In this document: positions 8,489-16,090 of the stretch, piece by piece
Layout of the letters: every line of letters starts with the position of its first letter
Position numbering within the stretch: position 1 is the stretch's first letter
Assembly (NCBI RefSeq): GCF_002006355.2
Contig: NZ_CP096980.1
Coordinates: 1,612,001 to 1,676,000, forward strand
Direction: 5' to 3'
DNA length: 64,000 bases
DNA from: Clostridium felsineum DSM 794
GTDB taxonomy: Bacteria; Bacillota; Clostridia; Clostridiales; Clostridiaceae
Translations under genes and position numbers: made by a program
Notes under the pieces: model-generated
Told to the model about the DNA's origin: nothing
Seen by the model: the letters and a program-made list of their open reading frames with translations, nothing else
Database searches by the model: none

Positions 8489-9433
8489 ATGGAGTATGAT
8501 TTGGTTATTATAGGTGGTGGATTGTCTGGAATAAGGACTGCAATCTCTGCTAGAAAAGAAGGAGTAAAAAATATATTATTAATAGAAGCAGAAGATACTT
8601 TAGGGGGAATCCTAAATCAATGCATACATAATGGCTTTGGAGAAAGAATTTTTAATGAAGAACTTACAGGAACAGAATATATCCAAAGATTTATAGATGA
8701 GTTTTTGAGGCTTAATATAAATTATAAATTAAATAGTACCGTTATAAAGCTTAGTAGAAATAAAACAGTTACTTTTGTGAATTCAGAAGACGGAGTAGTT
8801 GAAATAAAGGCTTGTAGCATAGTTTTTGCTTGTGGAGCTATTGAAAAACCTAAAAAATCAATAAGGCTTTTAACAAGAGATTTAAGTGGAATTTATTATG
8901 CGGCTGCAGCTGAAAGGCTAATAAATATACATGGATATATGCCAGGAAAGAGTATAGTTGTACTTGGAGCAAATGAAATTGGTAATTTACTTGCAAATAG
9001 AATATATATTGAAGGCGGTAAGGTTAAAGCAGTAATAGATAATGGAGTTAGTTTAAATAAAAAAAATGAAATTATAGAGTTGTTAGCAAAGATAAATGTA
9101 CCACTTTTATACGATTATGATATTATGAAAATTAAAGGACGAGGAAGAATAGAAGGAATTTATATAAGTAATAGAAATTTTGAAGAAAAATTTATTTCTT
9201 GTGATACACTTATTTTTGCTCAAAAATTATCTTGTAACGATAAGCTTTTAAAAGATTCCAATATAAAAAGCTTAAATAAGGAAGAGAAAGAATCAAAAAC
9301 AAATACTTCTGGAATATTTATAGTAGGAGATGCACTGTATATACATGAATTTAACTCTAATGATATTGTTTTTGAAAGTGAAAGGCTAGGTAAAGTAATA
9401 ACAGAATATATTAAAGAATGTACAGATAAGTAA
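8489..9433 (+). CDS. FAD/NAD(P)-dependent oxidoreductase, 314 aa
   Basis: The N-terminus has a dinucleotide-binding motif (VIIGGGLSGIRTAISARKEG) followed by LGGILNQCIHNGFG, which resembles the flavoprotein encoded next to glycerol-3-phosphate dehydrogenases in clostridia. A second, less canonical Rossmann segment (VVLGANEIGNLLANR) lies near residue 155, and the FAD-binding SGIFIVGDA motif is near residue 275. Relatives I recall are about 400-420 aa, so this is a shorter version. No glp genes are adjacent. ATG at 8489 is preceded by GGAGG; an in-frame TTG at 8474 has no such site. The substrate is unknown. Confidence 0.7.
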   Translation: MEYDLVIIGGGLSGIRTAISARKEGVKNILLIEAEDTLGGILNQCIHNGFGERIFNEELTGTEYIQRFIDEFLRLNINYKLNSTVIKLSRNKTVTFVNSEDGVVEIKACSIVFACGAIEKPKKSIRLLTRDLSGIYYAAAAERLINIHGYMPGKSIVVLGANEIGNLLANRIYIEGGKVKAVIDNGVSLNKKNEIIELLAKINVPLLYDYDIMKIKGRGRIEGIYISNRNFEEKFISCDTLIFAQKLSCNDKLLKDSNIKSLNKEEKESKTNTSGIFIVGDALYIHEFNSNDIVFESERLGKVITEYIKECTDK

Positions 9434-9469
9434 AGCTTAATTAAAATTTATATAGGAGATGAATTTATT

Positions 9470-10633
9470 ATGACACATAAGTTATTTTATGATGATCCAT
9501 ACATATGTGAATCAGAAGGAAAGATAGTAAGTGTAATAGAAAAGGATGGAAAATTCGAGATTGTTTTAGATGAAACAAGCTTTTATCCAGAAGGTGGTGG
9601 TCAACCTTGTGATTTAGGAACAATAAATGATATACCTGTGGAATATGTATATGAGAAGGATGACGTAATATATCATGTAATGAGCATAAAGCCTAATGGA
9701 GATACAGCAAAATGTAAGGTGGATTTTTTAAGAAGGCAGGATAATATTCAACAGCATACAGGAGAGCATTTACTTTCAGCTGCATTTTTCAAGCTATACA
9801 ATGGAGTGAATTGCGGCTTCCATATGGGAGATGATTATTTAACTATAGATATAGATATGGAAGAAGTAACACAAGATATGATAAAGAAAATAGAAGATGA
9901 AGCAAATAAATATGTATACGCAAATGTAGAAACTAAAACTTATTTTATGAGTAAGCCTGAAGCTGAAAAACTTCCACTTAGAAAGGCAATAAAAGCTGAG
10001 GGTAAAATAAGAATAGTTCAGCTTGGTGATGTTGATTATAGTGCTTGTTGTGGCACGCATGTTGTTAGAACTGGAGAAGTTGGAATTATAAAGATACTTA
10101 AAACTGAAAAGCATAAAGGAATGACAAGAGTTTATTTTAAATGTGGTAAAAGAGCATTTGAAGAGTATACAAAAGAGCATAATATTATAACTGAGCTTCA
10201 AAAGATTTTATCAATAGACGAAGAAAATATTTTAAATAAAGTTAAGTCTAATAAAGAGGAAATCTCTACCTTGAAAAAAATAGTATCTGACTATAAGAAG
10301 AATGAAGCCAAGATAGAGGCTGATAAACTTAAAAATGAGAAAAATGACGGAGTTATATTTAAACATTATGAGGATGGGGATTTCAGTTTTATAGAGGAAA
10401 TATATGACGGCATTAAGGACGAAAATGCTATTATAATACTAACATCAGGTTTAGATAACAGAATTTTATTTGCACAAAATGGGAGCAGCACAGTTGAGTG
10501 TGGAAAAATATTTAAGCAAAATATAAAGAACTATAATGGAAGAGGTGGCGGAAACGCTAAAAGAGCTCAAGCAGCTTTTTCTAATAAGGAGGATCTTTTT
10601 AAGTTTGCTGAATTCTTAAAGAAAATAGAATGA
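9470..10633 (+). CDS. AlaX-type alanyl-tRNA editing hydrolase with DHHA1 domain, 387 aa
   Basis: This is a stand-alone trans-editing enzyme expected to remove serine or glycine from mischarged tRNA-Ala. The zinc-binding motifs of the AlaRS editing domain are present: HTGEH near residue 98 and CCGTH near residue 192. PEGGGQP near residue 42 is the usual N-terminal signature. The C-terminal region (about 220-385) contains a coiled coil and a DHHA1-like end with NGRGGGNAKRAQA. This two-part structure and length fit the long AlaX-L form. The ribosome binding site TAGGAGA precedes the ATG. It lies 37 bp after the flavoprotein and 15 bp before yjbQ, so all three may be one operon. Confidence 0.85.
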   Translation: MTHKLFYDDPYICESEGKIVSVIEKDGKFEIVLDETSFYPEGGGQPCDLGTINDIPVEYVYEKDDVIYHVMSIKPNGDTAKCKVDFLRRQDNIQQHTGEHLLSAAFFKLYNGVNCGFHMGDDYLTIDIDMEEVTQDMIKKIEDEANKYVYANVETKTYFMSKPEAEKLPLRKAIKAEGKIRIVQLGDVDYSACCGTHVVRTGEVGIIKILKTEKHKGMTRVYFKCGKRAFEEYTKEHNIITELQKILSIDEENILNKVKSNKEEISTLKKIVSDYKKNEAKIEADKLKNEKNDGVIFKHYEDGDFSFIEEIYDGIKDENAIIILTSGLDNRILFAQNGSSTVECGKIFKQNIKNYNGRGGGNAKRAQAAFSNKEDLFKFAEFLKKIE

Positions 10634-10648
10634 ATTTGAGGTGGTCAA

Positions 10649-11047
10649 ATGAAAGGTGTAATTGAATATCAATTAAAAACTATAAAGGATAATCAGTTTG
10701 TTGATATAACAAGTCTAGTTGAAAAAGCAGTAGATGACAGTGGAGTTTCAGAGGGAATAGCTTTAGTATTTTGCCCACACACTACAGCAGGTATTACAAT
10801 AAATGAAAATGCAGATTCAGATGTTGTAAGAGATATTTTGGTGAATTTGGATAAGGCTTTTCCTAAAGAGGGAGATTACAAACATGTAGAAGGAAATTCA
10901 CATGCACATATAAAGGCATCTTTAATGGGTGCAAGTCAGCAAATTATTATACAAAATAGTAAACTGAAATTGGGAACTTGGCAGGGAATATATTTTACTG
11001 AATTTGATGGTCCTAGAACAAGGAAGGTATTTGTAAAAATAATATAA
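10649..11047 (+). CDS. yjbQ: YjbQ-family (UPF0047) protein, 132 aa
   Basis: The compact single-domain protein shows the family's conserved histidine-rich motifs: CPHTTAGITINENAD near residue 47, EGNSHAHIKASL near residue 79 and GTWQGIYFTEFDGPR near residue 110. Members trim or rescue thiamine-phosphate synthesis in some bacteria, and the family is often annotated as a secondary thiamine-phosphate synthase; the physiological role is uncertain. The length is normal. It begins 15 bp after the AlaX gene with GAGGTGG upstream. IS copy 2 begins 8 bp after its stop codon. Confidence 0.85.
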   Translation: MKGVIEYQLKTIKDNQFVDITSLVEKAVDDSGVSEGIALVFCPHTTAGITINENADSDVVRDILVNLDKAFPKEGDYKHVEGNSHAHIKASLMGASQQIIIQNSKLKLGTWQGIYFTEFDGPRTRKVFVKII

Positions 11048-11055
11048 CTAAAAAT

Positions 11056-12435
11056 GAGCGTGTGAAGAAAAGTCTGTAAATAAAAATAATAAGGCTTTCT
11101 ATGGTAAAATAAAATCATAGGAGGCCTTTTATTATGGCAAGAAAAAAAGATATTTATAAGGTAAAACCAATGAATGAAGGAAAAAGAAATATTATATCAG
11201 CTCTTATAGAAGAGTATGATATTCAGTCAGCTGAGGATATTCAGGAAGCTTTAAAAGATCTATTAGGTGGAACTATTCAATCTATGCTTGAAGGTGAAAT
11301 GGACGAGCATTTAGGCTATGAACCATATGAACGAGCCGAAACTACAAACTCAAGAAATGGGAAAAAACAAAAAAGAATTCGAAGCAAATATGGTGAGATG
11401 AATATAGATGTACCACAGGATAGAGAAAGTTCTTTTGAACCTAAAATAGTACAAAAACACCAGAAAGATATTTCTGGTATAGAAGAAAAAATTATTTCTA
11501 TGTATGCTAAAGGATTAAGTACCAGACAAATTTCAGAACAAATTGAAGATATATATGGGTTTGAAGTTAGTGAAGGAATGGTTTCAAATATAACCAATAA
11601 ACTTCTTCCTGAAATAGAAGCATGGCAACATAGACCTTTATCTACAGTATATCCAATTGTTTTCATTGATGCAGTTCATTTTTCCGTAAGGGAAAATAAC
11701 GTTATACGTAAGCTTGCAGCTTACATTATTCTTGGTATAAATAATGAAGGCAGAAAAGAAGTACTTTCTATAAATATTGGAGAAAATGAAAGCAGTAAAT
11801 ATTGGCTTAGTGCTCTCAATGAATTAAAAAATAGAGGTGTTCAAGATATCCTTATCCTTTGTGCAGATGGTCTTACAGGGATAAAGGAATCTATATCAGT
11901 AGCTTTTCCAAATACTGAATATCAACGTTGTATAGTTCATCAAGTAAGAAATACATTAAAGTATGTTTCTGATAAAGATAAAAAAGAATTTGCAAAAGAT
12001 TTAAAAACTATATATCATGCACCTTCTGAGGAAATTGCATATAAGCAATTAGAAGAAATCACTGGAAAATGGGAAAAACATTATCCTAACTCAATGAAAA
12101 GCTGGAAATCAAATTGGGATGCTATTAGCCCTATTTTTAAGTTCTCTGCTGATGTAAGAAAAGTTATTTATACTACAAATGCAATCGAAAGTCTCAACAG
12201 CACATATCGTAGATTAAATAGACAAAGAACTGTATTTCCAAGCGATACATCACTTTTAAAAGCTTTATACCTTGCTACTTTTGAAGCTACAAAAAAATGG
12301 CGTTTGCCACTAAGAAATTGGGGTAAAGTGTACGGTGAATTATCCATTATGTATGAAGGACGACTTACTGAATAAAAAGCTTAATATGCCAAAAACGCCT
12401 GTTTTTAAAGGCGTTCTTGACATACATATTTTTAG
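11056..12435 (+). mobile_element. IS256-family insertion sequence, copy 2 (right end missing)
   Basis: From GAGC at 11056 this copy follows copy 1 base for base except for two positions I found (A/G at 11060 and the third base of codon 26). Identity stops exactly after 12435, which corresponds to 4055 of copy 1; the last 98 bp of copy 1, including its right inverted repeat, are replaced by the tcdA 3' end. Without the right end this copy should not transpose by itself. The transposase gene is intact. Confidence 0.85.
11134..12375 (+). CDS. IS256-family transposase, 413 aa, copy 2
   Basis: The protein is identical to copy 1 except for Glu instead of Asp at residue 26. It keeps the full DDE triad (Asp179, Asp245, Glu352). 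The enzyme could act in trans on copy 1 even though its own element lacks a right terminus. The near identity of the two copies points to a recent duplication or to gene conversion. Confidence 0.95.
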   Translation: MARKKDIYKVKPMNEGKRNIISALIEEYDIQSAEDIQEALKDLLGGTIQSMLEGEMDEHLGYEPYERAETTNSRNGKKQKRIRSKYGEMNIDVPQDRESSFEPKIVQKHQKDISGIEEKIISMYAKGLSTRQISEQIEDIYGFEVSEGMVSNITNKLLPEIEAWQHRPLSTVYPIVFIDAVHFSVRENNVIRKLAAYIILGINNEGRKEVLSINIGENESSKYWLSALNELKNRGVQDILILCADGLTGIKESISVAFPNTEYQRCIVHQVRNTLKYVSDKDKKEFAKDLKTIYHAPSEEIAYKQLEEITGKWEKHYPNSMKSWKSNWDAISPIFKFSADVRKVIYTTNAIESLNSTYRRLNRQRTVFPSDTSLLKALYLATFEATKKWRLPLRNWGKVYGELSIMYEGRLTE

Positions 12436-13187
12436 TTATTCATTATATCTTTTATAACTTCTCCGCCTATAATCATTCCAGCTACAGGAGGAACAAAGGA
12501 TATACTTGCAGGTATTTGCCTTTTTTGTGTGCATTTTCTTGAACCATTTGAACATACACAACCTTCTTTGCAGGTTATAACTTCATCCAATTTTGGTTTA
12601 AGAGGAGTTTCTTTCGAATAAAGAACTTTAAGAGATTTTACACCCCTTTTTCTAAGTTCATGTCTCATAACCTTAGCGAGAGGACAAATGGAAGTTTTAT
12701 ATATATCTGTAACTTCGAATTTTGTTGGATCTAATTTATTACCAGTTCCCATACAGCTAATTATGTTTATATTACTTTTTTGACACCAAACTATAAGTGC
12801 TATTTTTGCAGATACAGTGTCGATTGCATCAATAACATAATCCGTATCAGGTGTTATTAAATCGCTAATATTATCTTCTGTAACAAAGATTCTATGAGTT
12901 TCAACATTGCAATTAGGATTAATATCAAGTATTCTTTCCTTCATGACATCAACCTTAGGTTTTGCTATAGTTTTAAAAGTAGCTTGAATTTGTCTGTTTA
13001 TATTTGTAAGACATACGGTATCGTCATCTATAAGGACAATATGTCCCACTCCAGATCGTGCAAGTGCTTCTACAGAGTAACTTCCTACACCACCTATACC
13101 GAAGACTATGACTTTGCTATTTTTTAATTTTTCTAATCGTTCTTTTCCAACCAGTAATTCAGTTCTTGAGAGAAAATGTTGACGCAT
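12432..13187 (-). CDS. tcdA: tRNA threonylcarbamoyladenosine dehydratase (TcdA/CsdL-like), 251 aa
   Basis: This E1-like, ThiF/MoeB-superfamily ATPase is expected to cyclise t6A37 to ct6A37 in ANN-decoding tRNAs. The nucleotide-binding loop VIVFGIGGVGSYSVEALARSG is near residue 28, followed by LIDDDTVCLTNINRQ with the conserved acidic and Arg-Gln residues. MGTGNKLDP and a late cysteine-rich stretch (CKEGCVC) also fit. The length is normal to slightly short. Its stop codon (12432-12434) lies inside sequence shared with the IS, so a few terminal residues may have been lost. No clear ribosome binding site precedes the ATG, and an in-frame stop lies directly before it. Confidence 0.8.
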   Translation of the reverse strand: MRQHFLSRTELLVGKERLEKLKNSKVIVFGIGGVGSYSVEALARSGVGHIVLIDDDTVCLTNINRQIQATFKTIAKPKVDVMKERILDINPNCNVETHRIFVTEDNISDLITPDTDYVIDAIDTVSAKIALIVWCQKSNINIISCMGTGNKLDPTKFEVTDIYKTSICPLAKVMRHELRKRGVKSLKVLYSKETPLKPKLDEVITCKEGCVCSNGSRKCTQKRQIPASISFVPPVAGMIIGGEVIKDIMNN

Positions 13188-13558
13188 TTAGTCATCTGCA
13201 GTTTTGACTATATAAAAACTACAGAATTTTCACCACCTTCTAAATAAATTATAAGTTACAGTGTTTATCATAAAATTTTTATAAAAACATTAATAACATA
13301 TTAATTCTATCATTTTTTTACTTTATAGCAACAGTATATTTAAATAATTATAACAAGTTCAAAATGTTATTTTTAAAATAAGAGATATTTATAACTTTAT
13401 TTTAAAAATAATCAAATACATGGAATATAACTATTTGAAAACCTTTTATGTATAAATAATTACTAAATGGTAATTTTGTCAAATAAACTCATGTTATGGT
13501 ATATTATATTGTATTGTATAAGTATTTTCAAATATTATGGTTAAGGGGTGTACAGATA
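13188..13558. other. Intergenic region between tcdA and the chemoreceptor gene
   Basis: This is AT-rich DNA between divergent genes. The only elements I support are the forward promoter at 13476-13505 and a Shine-Dalgarno-like AGAAGGTGG on the minus strand about 50 bases before tcdA that does not serve any open frame. No gene is seen. Confidence 0.5.
13476..13505 (+). promoter_or_regulatory. Candidate sigma-A promoter of the chemoreceptor gene
   Basis: TTGTCA (13476-13481) and TATATT (13500-13505) are separated by 18 bp. Transcription would begin near 13512, downstream of an in-frame ATG at 13496, which supports the start at 13559. Confidence 0.45.
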
Positions 13559-15544
13559 ATGAACAAAAGCATAAGGAGTAAGTTGATTGTAACTATTAGT
13601 TTGGTATGTATTATTCCAGTTATACTATTCGGTAGTATTTTATATCGAGATGTGTATAACGTTTTAATGGAAAAACTAAATGGTGACTCTCAACAGAGTT
13701 TAACAGAGGTAAATAGAAGTATAAACAATTATTTTCAAACTATGGAGAATAATATAGATATTCTTGCAGGAAATTATGATATACAGAATGTAAACAATCA
13801 TCCTGAGTTTGAATCCTATGTGGCTTCTAATCTTCAGGAAATAAAAGATAATAATAAAGCAGCAAAAAATGTATATTTTGCTACTAGCTTAAAGAAAATT
13901 TATTTATCTCCAAAGGTTAAACTGCCAGATGGATTTGATCCTACTAGCAGAGATTGGTATAAAGATGCTGTAAAAAATAATGGAAAAATAGTATTTAGTA
14001 ATGTTTATAAAGATGCTGCAACTAAAAATAATATAGTATCGATATCAAAAGCTGTATACCAAAATGATACTTTGGTTGGTGTGGTTTGCATGGATGTTGA
14101 TTTGAGTAAATTAAGCAATGAAATGAAAAATATTAAAATTGGTAGGGATGGGTATATATGTGTAACAGATAAAAAAGGAACAATGATTGTTAATCCTGTT
14201 AAATCTGAAATAGGTAAACAGAATATAATTAAAACAGAATTATGGAGAAAATTAAACGGTAACAAATCCGGATTTAGTGAATATAAGAACGAAGATGGAA
14301 AAGAACAATTTTCAACCTTTGCATTAAATGAGAATTTGGGGTGGAAAATAGTAGGGATTATGAATAAAAGTGAACTTACTAGAAATACATCATCAATATT
14401 AAATACAACAGTAATATTAATACTTATAATTTTAGTTTTGGCAGTTATTGTATCAATACTTATAAGCAAAAGTTTTACAAAAAACATAAATAAAATAGTT
14501 GAAATTATTAAGCTTGGAGCAGAAGGAGATTTATCCAAAAGAGTTGAGGTTGATGCTAAAGATGAATTTGGAAAGTTGTCAGATTATTTTAATGATATGA
14601 TAGAGAAAATACATTTCTTGATTAGTGCCATAAAGCAGTCTTCAGATAATATACTTAACTCATCAAAAATTATATTAAATATGTCAGGGGAAACCAGCAC
14701 AGCAGTAGATGAAGTTGCTCAAACTATAGATCAAGTAGCACAAGGAGCATACTCCCAGGCTGAGGATATAGCAAATAGCTTTGATGAATTTAACAAATTA
14801 AGCAATGAAATTACATTAATCAAGGGTAAAACAGAGAGTATAAATGAATTATCTAAAAACACAAATAATTTTAGTAAAAACGGACTTGAAATAATGGAAG
14901 TACTTATTGACAAAACAAAACTTTCAAATAAGTCTTCTAAAGAAGTTACGAAAACTGTAAATGATATGGTTGAAGCATCAAATGCTATAGGAAGTATTAC
15001 AGACACTATAAACGGAATTTCAGAGCAAACAAATTTATTGGCATTAAATGCAGCTATTGAAGCAGCTAGAGCAGGGGAAGCAGGTAAAGGATTTTCTGTG
15101 GTAGCAGAAGAAATTGGAAAGCTTGCAGAAGAGACAACTTTAGCGACAAAAGAAGTTAAAGAACTTATTGAAGATATAAAAAGTAAAAATACAATGGTAT
15201 TCAAATCGTTAGATGTTTCATTAAAATTAGCTGATGAACAAACTACTGCCGTATCACAAACAAAAAATATATTTAATAAAATTTTAGAACTATTAAATAA
15301 TTTATCAAACGAGATAGAGGATATAGAGGGGTCTATAAATACTACGTATCAAAGTAAAAATTTTATATATGGTAAATTAGAAAGCATCTCAGCGTCAGCT
15401 CAACAATCAGCATCTAGCGCAGAGGAAGTATCAGCAACTACAGAAGAAGTATCTGCTAGCATGAGTGAATTTAATAAGACCTCTGAAAAACTAGAAGAGG
15501 TTGTAAATAAACTTGAGGAAGAAATAAATAAATTTACACTTTGA
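13559..15544 (+). CDS. Methyl-accepting chemotaxis protein, 661 aa
   Basis: This is a membrane chemoreceptor that would control CheA. The order is a transmembrane segment at about residues 10-30, a periplasm-facing dCache-type sensor domain (about 35-275, with TSRDWYKDAVKNNGK), a second transmembrane segment near 280-303, a HAMP domain, then a long cytoplasmic coiled coil with the highly conserved tip ISEQTNLLALNAAIEAARAG near residue 490. The ATG at 13559 has AAGGGG in front; the ATG at 13496 lies upstream of the likely transcription start and would add 21 residues before the membrane anchor. The ligand is unknown. Its position directly before the cellulosome operon makes a plant-sugar signal possible, but this is inference. 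Confidence 0.92.
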   Translation: MNKSIRSKLIVTISLVCIIPVILFGSILYRDVYNVLMEKLNGDSQQSLTEVNRSINNYFQTMENNIDILAGNYDIQNVNNHPEFESYVASNLQEIKDNNKAAKNVYFATSLKKIYLSPKVKLPDGFDPTSRDWYKDAVKNNGKIVFSNVYKDAATKNNIVSISKAVYQNDTLVGVVCMDVDLSKLSNEMKNIKIGRDGYICVTDKKGTMIVNPVKSEIGKQNIIKTELWRKLNGNKSGFSEYKNEDGKEQFSTFALNENLGWKIVGIMNKSELTRNTSSILNTTVILILIILVLAVIVSILISKSFTKNINKIVEIIKLGAEGDLSKRVEVDAKDEFGKLSDYFNDMIEKIHFLISAIKQSSDNILNSSKIILNMSGETSTAVDEVAQTIDQVAQGAYSQAEDIANSFDEFNKLSNEITLIKGKTESINELSKNTNNFSKNGLEIMEVLIDKTKLSNKSSKEVTKTVNDMVEASNAIGSITDTINGISEQTNLLALNAAIEAARAGEAGKGFSVVAEEIGKLAEETTLATKEVKELIEDIKSKNTMVFKSLDVSLKLADEQTTAVSQTKNIFNKILELLNNLSNEIEDIEGSINTTYQSKNFIYGKLESISASAQQSASSAEEVSATTEEVSASMSEFNKTSEKLEEVVNKLEEEINKFTL

Positions 15545-15630
15545 TAATTAACTAGTAAAAATTAAATATTAACAAAATGTTTTGTAAAGTAAGCTCTTAA
15601 TTAATAAAAAATAACAAAATGAGCTGTATT

Positions 15631-15705
15631 TTAAGCAGTTGGCTAAAAAAGTACAAAGGTAAGAATAAAAATGTACTTTAAAGCTAATTGCTTTTATTTT
15701 TTTCA
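15631..15705 (+). terminator. Terminator after the chemoreceptor gene
   Basis: A long imperfect stem starts with AAGCAGTTGGCT (from 15633) and AAAGTACA, and ends with TGTACTTT and AAAGCTAATTGCTT. It is followed by TTATTTTTTT, which separates the cellulosome operon from the upstream gene. Confidence 0.75.
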
Positions 15706-16090
15706 AAAAATCGCTTAAAATCTAAATTTAATAGGCCATTTGTAATAATTATTAGTGTGAAAGGAGAAAATTAAAGTAAAACAAAGAAATTACAAGCATA
15801 GATAATGCTGAGATAAATGTTTATATAAATGAGTTTATTTCAATAAATGGCAAAATGATATTAAGTTTGAAGTTTGCAAAACAATTAACTATAATTTAAA
15901 ATGTAAACAAAATATAAATTATTGTAAAGAGCATAATTTACTAAAAACGCAATTCATTTTGAAAGAACGTAAAACTATTAATTTAATAAAAGGGGGATGA
16001 AAAAAGGGGTTTTTGGGTAATTAATTTTGTTTATATGTACTGACAAAATGTTTTTTGCTAAAAGCTTATAATAAATGGAGGGTTAAAACA
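15706..16090 (+). other. Long leader of the cellulosome operon
   Basis: These 385 bases precede the cipA start. They contain an AAAGGAG site at about 15761 without a usable start codon, a start-less open stretch of about 37 codons after it (about 15783-15896), and a GGGGG-ATG with only seven codons near 15995. I see no clear -35/-10 pair, no classical cre box and no known riboswitch. A regulatory leader or the remnant of a small gene are both possible. Confidence 0.4.

Noticed and set aside
13496..13558. Upstream ATG giving a 682-residue chemoreceptor
   Set aside because: It lies at or before the likely transcription start and has no ribosome binding site; ATG 13559 has AAGGGG.
16055..16090. 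TTG start for cipA at 16055
   Set aside because: No ribosome binding site; GTG 16091 is correctly spaced from GGAGGG and begins a standard signal peptide.
15706..16090. Catabolite (cre) site before cipA
   Set aside because: The closest match (near 15959) has an extra base in the core and would not be accepted as a cre box without experimental data.
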